A stretch of DNA of 64,000 nucleotides from Campanula takesimana. Taxonomy: Eukaryota > Streptophyta > Magnoliopsida > Asterales > Campanulaceae. The notes beneath the pieces are model-generated. The model searched no databases and had not been told where the DNA came from. It saw nothing but the letters and a program-made list of their open reading frames with translations. Numbering within the stretch: the stretch's first letter is position 1; each line of letters opens with the position of its first letter. Both the position numbers and the translations under genes were made by a program. This document shows, piece by piece, positions 35,805 to 46,022 of this stretch. Where the stretch lies: contig JAOWBW010000112.1 in NCBI GenBank assembly GCA_026119855.1, positions 1 through 64,000 of the forward strand, written 5' to 3'.

Positions 35805-36333
35805 AGACAAGTCAGGCAGAATTCCTTGTTGCCTAATTTGGTGACGGGATTTAGGTTTCCTAAGTCCTTAAGGGTTAAGGATTAGGACCTATTTAAGGAT
35901 CCTTTCAGCAGTCATTAAGCACGTGATTATGAGGGCCTCCAAAGGGTTTTGGGAGGTTATTTTCTTGTTCTAAGATCCCACAAGTGAAGAACAACAATAT
36001 TCATAATTCCGTATAGTTCTTACAATTGTGAAAGCGTGTTTCATAATTTGGTCTAGAAACCAAGATCAAGTGTTCTTGATATTCGTTCGTGGTGTGGATA
36101 CCGCTAGAGGGTGAAACTTATCATCTTCATAGTTCGTGATTCTTGCTTTGTTCATGATCAAGATTTCAAGTCTCCATCGAATTCAAGGTTGAAAAATCAA
36201 AGGCATCAAGGGTTAGTATTCTAGTATTCATTATGTTGTATTTGACTTAATCATATGAATGGATCTATGGGCTTTGGGTTTTATAAATTTTAAATGCTTA
36301 ATTCCGCTGCGCATGTTACTACGAAACCCAACA

Positions 36334-36678
36334 GATCCAACGCCACAAATTCTCCGGTCATCCGCCTCACTCCCCCTAACTGTTTCTTGTCATTCGTCAT
36401 CAGACCTTGATCCCTTTCTAGAGGAGCTCCGGATACAATTTCGATTCCATTTTTCCACACCGGCTACAAATCCAAAGCATTTCGAAACCCAGTAAACCCC
36501 ATCAGCTATTTCTGATTGCTCAATGAAAGCAACATCAAAGTGAAGATCCACAGGTCCATGTCAGTGAAGCCTATTTCAAATATACAGCTGGGTTTGAATT
36601 TCATTTCCTTTCCCTTTGTTATTGTGGTTCCGTGTTATGTATTGGCATTCCCAGATTTTTTGTTTACTTTTGTAACCA
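36334..36678. other. Target sequence right of element 2
   Basis: Continues the sequence left of 27789. There is a short open stretch but no protein I recognise. It ends at the Pack-MULE target site TATTTTTAA. Confidence 0.45.
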
Positions 36679-36687
36679 TATTTTTAA

Positions 36688-37686
36688 GGCCAATTGCAAT
36701 TCGGTTACCTGAGTTTTACAAAATTTTGCAATTGGTTACCAGGCTTGTTAAAGTTGCAATTGGGTTCCTGAGTTTGCTGAACCGGAGCAATCAGGTGTAA
36801 ATCCTGTTAGTCAGTTAAGAAACTAACAAAATCCCACCCTGTGCCATTCACGTGTCTTTTAAACAAGGGTAAAAATGTCACATAGGTCTGTCAAAGTTGC
36901 CCCTCACTCGTTGACCGATCGTAACCCAAACTAATCTGGTTATACACGGCGCCCAAATTGAACAGCACGGCGGCCTTCTCTAAGTGAATGTTCTGTTGCG
37001 ACACCGATGATGATGAGGTCACCGGAGTTGCCATGATCGTCAACAAATACAAGCTTCGTAGCAAGTCCTTAGATTTCCATAGCAACCCCACTTCGGTCAG
37101 TCAAGGGTTCAGCTTCCGGTGGCACACAGCTCGAGTCCAACTCCGGCAGAAAAATTCCTTCCTTTTCTCTTCAATTCCAACATTTTGACAGTAAGTTTAG
37201 TTTCAGATTATCACTATTGTAAAGTTAAATCGAACATGCATGCCTTATTTTTTTTCAAATCTGACTTCTAAACTATTGATTCGATCTTCTCTACCTCGAT
37301 ATTTACATGATTTTTCATCATCTTTTGCTCCTAATTGTATCAGTTTATTGTCGGTTTGGGTTTTTGGTTTCTGGTTTTGGTAGATTTAGGTTGGAAGTAA
37401 AAGGGGATCTGGGTTGGAAGTAGTTTTTTTTTATTTATATTTAATTTGTTAATATGTAATGTGCCTCTTTTACCCACTCAACTCTTAGCGAAATGATGTA
37501 TATACCCCTTAAGATATCACGTGTGTTGCACATGATGTCCATTTTATTAGTTTTTTAACTGACTAACGGGATTTATACCTGATTGCTCCGGTTCAGCAAA
37601 CTCAGGAACCCAATCGCAACTTTGACAAACCTGGTAACCAATTGCAAAATTTTGTAAAACTCAGGTAACCAAATTGCAATTGGCCC
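36688..37686. mobile_element. Pack-MULE, 999 bp, TSD TATTTTTAA
   Basis: Long terminal inverted repeats: 36688-36832 pairs with 37541-37686 (GGCCAATTGCAAT... against ...ATTGCAATTGGCCC), about 145 bp with few mismatches. Perfect 9-bp duplications TATTTTTAA lie at 36679-36687 and 37687-37695. Long inverted repeats plus a 9-bp duplication identify a Mutator-like element. It has no transposase. The interior carries part of a BRO1-domain gene, the hallmark of a Pack-MULE. Confidence 0.9.
36894..37091 (-). pseudogene. BRO1-domain gene fragment captured by the MULE
   Basis: The minus-strand frame includes NIHLEKAAVLFNLGAVYNQI followed by SLGYDRSTSEG. This matches the conserved EKAAVLFNLGA..SQ....DR...G stretch of BRO1 domains (ALIX/BRO1 proteins that bind ESCRT-III, and the plant BRO1-like family). 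Only about 35-65 residues are recognisable, and the frame ends in non-family sequence, so it is a fragment. I cannot tell if it is transcribed. The parent gene is not in the window. Confidence 0.75.
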
Positions 37687-37695
37687 TATTTTTAA

Positions 37696-38640
37696 CTTCA
37701 CCTTTTCTTTTGAAACACCTTTAGTACTATTATTGAGGTGGGTTTGTATATGTACAAATTTAAAATCTTTTTGTTTGCGTAATTATCAAAGCAGCTCATG
37801 AACCATCATATATCTATATTTTTCTCTAATTTTTGAGTTGGATTTATGTGAGCTATAAATCGAATCTTGCTTTGCACTATGGCATTTTTCTGCACAACTT
37901 TTTTTTTTTATCTCTTCATTTAAAAAAAATTGTGATAGTCACTTTCCTCACATTCTTTCGGCAAATATTTTCCCAAAGTTGAAATGGAATAAAAGTAGAT
38001 GAAATTGAGATAGTAATGCGAAAATGTTTCTTTCATTTTCGAACTAGGTAGACGGAGCATTTAATCAATTACAGTATTTCAAACTCGTTTTTGCTTCTTC
38101 GTGATGATTTTTTTTGTGTGATTGGGATATAATTTATATGAATATATGCAACTATTCCTCTCTCTATGACCTTTTCTTCTTCAAATTTTTTTCCATGCTT
38201 GAAATTGAGTAAAAGTGTAAGGAATTTCACCATAGATGTACTACAAAGAAGAGAAATCAGTTAATGGAATTCATTTCAGTGCAGATCTCATCACCGACGG
38301 CGAAAGGATGGGCAGGTAAACATGGTGACAGTGGTGGTCGTCGGGTGGTTGGTAGGCTGTTGACATATTGTAGTGATGGTGGGGTGTTGATGAATGAGTT
38401 TCATCAAATTGATTTTTATAGTGAAGTTTGAAATCTAGAAATTTCTTCAAGGGAGTCTCAGAAATCAATTGTTGTTGTCAAATTCAAATTTGCAAGGTAC
38501 ACGTGGTGGGTTGAGAAGGAAGAAAGGAAACACGTGTCCTACACTTGTCAACTACTTTCATGCACTTCCAGACAACAAAATGACAAAAATGCCCCTAAAT
38601 GTGATAAAAATTGCGAAAACCTTGCTTTAATATAGTATAT
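37696..38640. other. AT-rich flank, no gene seen
   Basis: Sequence beyond the Pack-MULE. Short frames only (for example 38271-38468 on the minus strand), with no family resemblance. Confidence 0.5.
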
Positions 38641-38699
38641 GATTAGCGATCAATGGCATAGGGATGATTTAATCAATGTTTGGTGGAAATCAAATAAAC

Positions 38700-39196
38700 T
38701 GAAAAGATTCAAAACAGTCCAGTTTTAGCAGTATGCTCTATTTCTGCCTGAAACTGGACTTATTCCTGAGAATCTGTCAAAACTCCCAGGACAGCCTCCT
38801 ATAGCCGACGGCTGGTTTGTTCAGGGGGAACTTTTTCCAGTTTTGCCCCATTTCTGTTAAATTATTTGCAAAATAAACCTTTTCTGTTAAGTTTCTAACT
38901 GGTTCTGTTGAAGGGTCAGTTTCTCCCACTTTTATAAAACACACACACACACACACTCGCACATCTTTTGGTCAACAAACTTAGGGAGACTCGGTTTTCC
39001 GAGGCACTTTGGGTGAACCCCGATTAAGTTCTTCCCAAGGTGTAACGTGACCTCCGAATCATTTTTCTCTAACCTTTTTTCGTTATGTTTGGGTTTAAAG
39101 TTAAACTAAACTGGCGACTCCGTTTTTTGTTTGAACAAAAAATGCCGTGTTTGACTCTCCGGGAAACCGTTTGTGTTTTCCCCGTGGGTATCTTAC
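38700..39196 (+). repeat. Tat/Ogre-like LTR, 3' part
   Basis: Ends CCCCGTGGGTATCTTACA, like the LTR end at 12948. It has ACTGGCGACTCC (about 39110), a TATA box TTTATAAAAC (38931-38940), an (AC)n run (38939-38956), and one small palindrome AGCCG-A-CGGCT (38803-38813) about 118 bp upstream of the TATA box. The 5' end is not clear; the start given is approximate. Confidence 0.5.
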
Positions 39197-39198
39197 AA

Positions 39199-41632
39199 CT
39201 TTACAATGGGACCTTTGCCAAAACAATTAATGATTCTTACATCACTCTAATTCCCAAAACTGCACATCCTACTACTCCAAATGACTTTAAACCAATTAAT
39301 CTTTGCAATAATTTATATAAAATTGCATCAAAGGTACTTGTATACCGGCTAAAACCTCTCATATCAACCCTTATATCCCTAAACCAAAATTCCTTTATTG
39401 CTGGAAGGAGTATTATCGATAATATACTCCTTAGTCATGAAATATCCGACTCTATAAAAAAAACCAAAACGAAAAAATCCCCCTAGTGCATGGTAAAACT
39501 GGACATCAGCAAAGCCTATGATCGAATAAAGTGGGATTTCCTTCTCAAAGTACTAGCCAAACTAGTGTTTAGTCATAAATGGATAGAGCTAATTAAAGAC
39601 TTTATTTCCTCAGTTTCTTATTCCATTCTAGTAAACGGCTCCCCCTCCCATAAATTCCTACCCTCTAGAGGCATTAGACAAGGAGACTCACTTTCTATTT
39701 ATTTATTTATACAATGTGCAGAAACTTTCTAATTTACACGAAACCACCTAAATCTATCAAAAATTATCCCCGGTATCAAACTCAAGAGAAGAAGTCCTCC
39801 TCTAAACCACCTTCTTTTCGCAGACGATTGTCTAATTTCATACGAACTAAAACCTTCAGCCACCTCGTACCTCAAATGGACTCTAGATGCATTCAGTACT
39901 CAAGCGGGAGAAAAGATCAATTTCCAAAAAAGTGACCCCCATAGTGAACGGGATGGTAAATATCTAGGACTTTCTCAAATGTTTTATGGAAAAAAGAAAG
40001 AGATCTTTGAAGATATATTTAGTAAGATTAGAAACAAGCTCCAATGTTGGCTAGGAAAATTCCTCAGCCTAGCAGGACGAATCATCCTAATAAATCATGT
40101 AGTAGCCACCATTCCCTGCCATGCCATGCCATGCCATGTATAGCTTCAAATTCCCAGTGCTCTTTATCAAAGAAATGCAAAGGTTTTTCAACAAATTCCT
40201 TTGGGTAGGGCTTGAAAAACTAAAAGGTATTCACTGGGTATCTTGGAATAAACTATGTCATCCAAAAATCCTCAGAGGACTGGGATTGAGACATATGGGA
40301 TCCCTGAACCAAGCGTTCCTAGCCAAAACATCGTGGAGAATCTTCAAAAATCCTACAAGTCTACTAAGTTTATCACTGAAGGAAAAGTATCATCCACAAA
40401 GCACATTTCTGAACAACGGAAACTCTCAAAATGGGTCATGTGGATGGAAAAGTATGTCATGGGGAAAAGACTTAATCCAAGAAATGTTCACTGGAGAGCC
40501 AAAAATGGAAAAACTATAAACGCTCTTCAACAAAAATGGATCCCAAATCACCCTTCATTCATATCAGACCAAACCCTAGCCGCGAGTCGACCTAACCTAC
40601 TGGTAGTGGACCTCATAAGCAGACAAACATCTACGTGGAAAGTGCCTTTAATCACCAACCTTTACCCCTCGCCAATAGCTAATTCCATCCTTAGATCCTT
40701 TATCCCTATGCAAGGCACAAATGACCAAGTTTGGACCCACACAAACCAAGGAATCTACACCGTCAAATCGGGTTACTAGAAAATCTTCCTCGCAAACAAA
40801 GACAACACATCTTCTTGGACTTCCCCCAACCCCAGAAATTCAAAAATTATGGAGAAATTTATGGATTCTAAACTGTCCACGAGGAATTTGTGGATTCTAA
40901 AATCAAATGCTTTAGATGGCAGATTCTAAACGAAACTCTCCCTACCAACCTCAATCTCTCAAAAAAAAAAAAAAAAAAAAAAACACTGCTCACCATCACT
41001 AAACTGTCCACGAGGAAATATAGAAGAGGAATCAACTATCCATCTTTTCTTCACTTGCTGGTACTCACAAAAAAAAATGGTTAATTCATCCCTACCCCCT
41101 CCCCCATTACCAGTCGACTCCCCAAATCTCTCACTCAAGCAATGGCTAGCACACTGGATAAAACACTCCGCAACCACTTTAAACTTACATCTATTGGCAT
41201 TCATATGTTGGGAGATATGGCTCAACAGAAATAAGACAATCTTTCAACAAGCACAACCAAATCTGAATGGAATCATCACTAGGACAATGGAACACCACCA
41301 ACACTTAGAGAAGATAGAAAGAGAAAAGGCACAACAAAAGGAAAATAGTCAGCAGCAGAACATGCCACTTGACATTTCTTCTGACAGGAGTCTTGATTCT
41401 ATGAATGGAAAAACTCTAGAATAACACATCAAAACAACAAAAAAAACAACAATGAAAGAACACTCATCACAGATGGTTCATGGAAAAAAGTAAACCATGG
41501 GCAGGTATCGGATGGGAATTATGGGACACAAACAACGGAAGATTAGCAATTGGAAGTATTTCATTCAAAATAGACTCAAGAATTCATATGGAATGTTTAG
41601 CTATTCTTAAAGTTCTTGAATGGGCAACTAAA
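39199..41632 (+). pseudogene. L1-type LINE, 5'-truncated reverse transcriptase ORF (part 1)
   Basis: Starts inside the reverse transcriptase: NDSYITLIPKTAHPTTPNDF, then NSFIAGRSIIDNILLSHEIS. TAG lies at 39484. MVKLDISKAYDRIKWDFL and GIRQGDSLS are further finger/palm motifs, and LLFADDCLIS (about 39805) is the catalytic FADD box in a shifted frame. An expanded CCATG run at 40120-40140 shifts the frame. The C-terminal zinc-binding and RNase H-like parts (VWTHTNQGIYTVKSGY; FICWEIWLNRNKTIF; GIGWELWDTNN, MECLAILKVLEWA) follow. A 23-base A-run at 40961-40983 sits inside the coding region. No endonuclease domain remains. It is clearly dead. Confidence 0.88.
40120..40140. repeat. CCATG pentanucleotide run in the LINE
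   Basis: Four CCATG copies in a row. Taking away two copies (10 bp) rejoins the reading ATIPCHAM to YSFKFP, so the expansion itself made the frameshift. Confidence 0.75.
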
Positions 41633-43159
41633 TGTTGGAGATTTTGCCCTAGACCCTTGAGAAAGGTCTTACGTTGCATCATGTTCTCATTTGTTATGGA
41701 GATAACAACCCTGGACTATTATATGTTTTACATGTTTATTATAATAATCCCCATCCCTAGTACTTATGAAGGACTAGTATAAGTTTAATCGATGATCATG
41801 TGTATGTGATACAAATTAAACTTATGGGTACTTGTTGGAGAACAAGTACTGGAGTTGACCCACCTATGAGATTTATGTCATGGTCAGATGTCATAATTAA
41901 ATCTCATAATAGTTATATTATTTATCCTTAGACCTGATATTATCATAGTCTTCCACATGATGAACATTATGTTTGACGTACTCAAATGCTACCCCTAACC
42001 GGGATGTTATAAAGGCTACGATTGGCATAATCGGATTCATGTAGGGAAGAATGATAAGTCAAGATGGGATTTGTCCCTCTCTCAAGAGAGATATCTGCTT
42101 GGCCTCTCGATGAGTGAGATTGATGATAGTGTACGGCCGTACCCAAATGAATTGAAGTGTTCAATGTTATTTGCTCATATCAATCTACTCGGGATCGAGA
42201 AAGCATTGGACAACATAAGTTGACGTGGACCATGACTTATGTTCAATATGATATCGTGTGACAAAAGGATTGTGATATGTTCTATAAGGATGAACGAACG
42301 TCGTTAAGTTATATTAATTGGGTAGTCATAATAGCTTGCTAGAGTCCGCTCATGATTTATGGGTTTGACCTTGGTTGGACTCATTACCAAATTAACATAA
42401 TCCTATGGGGTCACACACAAAAAAACGAATCAAGAAAAAGGTAAAGGCTGAGTTTCTGGCGGGCACGGCCGTTCCAGTTATAAAGCTCGACCGTGCCAAA
42501 CGGTTTGGCGCGACCGTGCCAATTAACAAGAACGACCGTGCCAGAATTCAACTTGGGCATGTCTTGTTCGCACCAAGTGGCACGGCCGTGCCACTTTGTG
42601 AGCACGACCGTGCCAGAGTTCCTGGGGCCAGATATTGTGCAGTTTAATTGGGTGACGGGATTTAGGTCTTCTAGGTCATTAAGGGTTAATGACTAGGGAC
42701 TATAAATACATCTTTTCATCAGCCATTAAACTAATGCAACCTAGTATGTTTGAGAAACATAATTCTTGATCTAAGATTGTGAATCAAAGATCAAGAACAC
42801 CAAAATTCATATAGCCTTTGAAGATTAGAAAAGTGTTTTCTAATGGGTCAAGCAATCCAGATCTATAATGGTTCTAGATATTCGTTCGGGTGTGGATACA
42901 CATAGAGGATGCTTGCTTTAGCATCTCAAGTTCGTGTTCCTGTGATCGTGATCCGATGAACGCGAAGAACGAGGAGATCAAATCTAAAGCTTGAAGACTT
43001 GAAGATTTGAAGATCCGAAAATTTAAACGCTCTACAACGGTTAGTATTCTAAATTCATCTTGCTATTAATATAATCATCATGAATGGATATTGGGGCTTA
43101 GGGTTTTGTTTATTTTATATTTCCATCTTCCGCTGCGCATGTTGCCTCAAAACCCAATA
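41633..43159 (+). mobile_element. Diverged copia solo LTR, TSD CTAAA
   Basis: 1527 bp, TGTTGGAG...CCCAATA, flanked by CTAAA (41628-41632 and 43160-43164). It aligns along its length with the LTRs of elements 1-3 but is more diverged. The cassette is at 42462-42614, the TATA box TATAAATACA at 42701, and GGTTAGTATTCT near its end. It splits the LINE, so it is younger than the LINE. Confidence 0.92.
42462..42614. repeat. CG palindrome cassette, arm type (b), copia solo LTR
   Basis: GGCACGGCCGTTCC, CTCGACCGTGCC, GGCGCGACCGTGCC, GAACGACCGTGCC, GGCACGGCCGTGCC and GCACGACCGTGCC. The cluster ends 87 bp before the TATA box at 42701. Confidence 0.88.
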
Positions 43160-43164
43160 CTAAA

Positions 43165-43441
43165 CACGAGTACAAGAACATCCGAGTACTTACTGGTTCT
43201 CAACTAGCAAGCTCTTTTATAAACGACAAGATGACTCCGCCTTTCGGGATAAAACCACTCATTCATGATATCAAAACACAATCTCTTATTTGAACAAGCT
43301 TTAGTATTAGAAAATTAAGTAGAGAAGTTGTAGCTTATGCTTATAAGAATGCTAAATTCACTAGGAAAATGTACCTTAACTTTGTAGGCCCTGAGCCATT
43401 TTTTCTCTATAATTAATGATTAATTTACCTAAAAAAAAAAA
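43165..43441 (+). pseudogene. LINE part 2: RNase H-like tail, 3' UTR and poly(A)
   Basis: Resumes the LINE after the solo LTR and ends in an A-run (43431-43441), the normal LINE 3' end. I could not match a target-site duplication because the 5' end is uncertain. Confidence 0.7.
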
Positions 43442-44318
43442 CAACAAAATCTTCTACCCTGGTTTCATTCAAGCTAGGAAATTAACATGGTTGTCATAAC
43501 TTCGTAATGGCAATAGACATTTATTAGTTGTGTTTAATTTACTTTGGGATTATTGTATAGAACAATGTAAAGAAATAAGCACAAACAAATTGGCCCTAAC
43601 ACGTTTGGTGCTTAAGAATCACATTTACCCACTTAGTCCCTATTTCATGTTTACAGTGATGAACATTTTATCCGTACTAAATATCATTTGAGTTGCTCAT
43701 GTGATGAGAACGTAGCCAAGCATGACTAGACCCGATGCTAATAAGAAACACAAATAGTTTCTAATAGGTTTTCGTAGGATGGATACCTTGACCCGATACC
43801 CCCAAGTGATGTAAACCAAGGACTTCAATGAATTAAATGAAATGGTGAAAATCAAGACTATTGTTCCCAATGTAACGACAACATTAGGCTAAGCGTATGC
43901 ACCAAAATTTGTTGCTGAAGAACTATTGATAAGTCGGATAATGAGCGCCACATGTTTTCACTTGATAAGCTCAAGAAAGTTCACTCAAGATTTAAAAGTA
44001 AAAAATACTCAATATTTTTATTCATCAATTTATATTATCTTACAAATGAGAAAACATGTTTATTTATTGCCTTTTTAGAACATCCCTCTAAGATAGGATA
44101 ACTCTGAAATAAATGCTTAAATGACAAACTAGACATTTAATTGAGAAACTAAACGATGAATCTAAAAGTCAACAGTAAAGTTCTTTGTACCAGCTGAGAA
44201 AATTTATTCATAACTTCATCTAGGAGGATCAAACACAAATCCCTTTGTTTGTTTGGAAAGTAGATATAGGACTTTTCAAGTCGTATATTTTTTTTTTCAA
44301 ATTTTTAGTCTTTTAGAT
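43442..44318. other. AT-rich intergenic, no gene seen
   Basis: No ORF above background and no clear repeat. Confidence 0.5.
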
Positions 44319-44534
44319 TGTCTGAGGCAGTCCGTCGAAGATGGCATGCTTTTGTGACGTTTAATGTTATCGATTTATTGATTATATAAAGAGATGTTAC
44401 TTGATTATTATTTGTTGTTACATGTTTAGTTAATAACAATCTCCGTCCCTAGTGCTTATAAAGAACTAGTATAAGTTTAATAGATAATCATATGATGATT
44501 ATGTGCATGTGAACAATTAAGCTTATGGGTATTT
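44319..44534 (+). repeat. 5' fragment of a copia LTR, cut by element 3
   Basis: Contains the start-of-LTR phrases AATCTCCGTCCCTAGTGCTT, GAACTAGTATAA and CTTATGGGTA known from the other copia LTRs, in plus orientation. It stops where element 3 (minus) begins. The left edge is approximate. Confidence 0.65.
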
Positions 44535-46008
44535 TCTTGGGTTTCGGAGTAACATGCGTAGCGGAATTAAGCATTTAAATTTTTCATGAAACCCAAAGCC
44601 TATAGATCCATTCATATGATTAAGTCAAATACAACATAATGAATACAAGAATACTAACCCTTGAAGCCTTTGAATTTCAACCTTTGATCTTGGTGGAGAT
44701 TTAGAAACTTGATCACGAACACAAAGCTTGAACACGAACTTTGAAGATGATGAGTTTCACCTTCTAGTGGTATCCACACCTCATACAAATATCAAGAGAA
44801 CTTGATCTTGGTTGCTAGACCAAATCGAGAAACACGTTTTCTCAATTGTATTTTGACTATATGGAATATAATTGTGTTTGTTCTTGTTCTTCAATCTAGG
44901 GATTTCTTAGAACAAGGAATAACTCTCAAAAACTCTTTGGAGGCTTGCAAAAACACATGTACTGATTGTGGACGAATTAGGGATGTTTAAATACAAGTTA
45001 TACCTATTCTAAATAGGTAACTTATGTCTAAACCCGCAAGAAAATGGATTAAGGAAAGTTCATGCCGAAACCGACTGGTCCGGCCGGGTATAGATCAGGG
45101 TCCGACCGGACCAAGCATGGTCCGACCGGGTATGAATCCTGGTCCGCCCGGACCTCCCTTATTTCCACTTTTCTCCTTCTAATTCCTTAAATCCCCGAAT
45201 GGTCCTTCGACCCAATATTCCATTGTAGTCCTTTATGATTCGTTCTATTTGTGTGTGACCCTCTAGAATTACACTAAGTTGGCAATGGGTTCAAACATGA
45301 AACCATAAGATATGATTGGGTTCTAGCAAACCATCATACCTACCCAAATAGTGTAACTAGATACAAGTTCGCATTCCTTTAGAATATGTCCTAATCCTTT
45401 TGTCCACGATGTCATTGAACACAAGTCATGGTCAACAAGTCAACTTGTCTTTGTTCAATACTTTCTCGATTCCGAATATGTTGATAATCCAAATATCCAA
45501 TCAATTCATTTGAGTCCGGCCGAACATTTTCATCAACATCATTCCTACGAGAGGTCCAAGCTTGACATCTCTCTGAAGAGGAACAAATCCATTTATCTTA
45601 TTATTCTTCCCTACATGAATCTGATTATGCCAATCATACCCTTTATAACTACCCGGTTAAAGGTATCGTTTGAATATGTCAAACATAATGTTCATCAAGT
45701 GGAAGACTATAATAACTTCATGTCTAAGGATTCAAATGACATGACTAATATGAGATATATGTATGACATTGACCATGACATAAATCTTATAGAGTGGGTC
45801 ATGTCCAGTACTAAACAAGTACCCATAATCTAACATAATCATTCCATGATCATTTAGCCTTTACACTAATACCTAACAAGTACTAGGGACGGAGATTATT
45901 ATAAGTAGACATGAACAATAATAATAATCAAAACATCTCTTTATTAATATGAATAAAAGATAACAATTACAATGTTTATTAAACATGCCTAGGGAACCAA
46001 CACCAACA
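44535..46008 (-). repeat. 3' LTR of copia element 3
   Basis: Reverse complement runs TGTTGGTGTTGG...CCCAAGA (last bases changed). The cassette is at 45077-45154. The TATA box (TATTTAAA on the minus strand, 44986-44993) lies about 85 bp downstream of the cassette in the direction of transcription. Confidence 0.9.
45077..45154. repeat. CG palindrome cassette, arm type (c), element 3 3' LTR
   Basis: GGTCCGGCCGGGT, GGTCCGACCGGACC, GGTCCGACCGGGT and GGTCCGCCCGGACC. The slot is the same as in elements 1 and 2, with different arms. Confidence 0.9.
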
Positions 46009-46022
46009 ATATACCACTTGCC

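Larger units (their letters stand above)
27789..36333 (+). mobile_element. Ty1/copia element 2, complete ends, TSD GATCC, non-autonomous
   Basis: 8545 bp bounded by GATCC at 27784-27788 and 36334-36338. The order is 5' LTR, primer-binding site, leader, ruined gag-pol, polypurine tract, 3' LTR. The LTRs (1545 bp and about 1546 bp without the nested MITE) differ at only a handful of visible sites, so insertion is recent. The coding region has dozens of indels and stops. A second copy with some of the same lesions lies at 56839-59080. Together this indicates a defective family moved by proteins supplied in trans. Confidence 0.95.
34504..36333 (+). repeat. 3' LTR of copia element 2, split by a MITE
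   Basis: TGTTGGTGTTGG...CCCAACA. Without the MITE it is about 1546 bp and nearly identical to 27789-29333. The cassette is at 35622-35804 and the TATA region at about 35889. Confidence 0.95.

Noticed and set aside
38271..38468. Minus-strand 65-codon ORF in the flank of the Pack-MULE
   Set aside because: Low-complexity His/Pro run, no family, no promoter or splice context.
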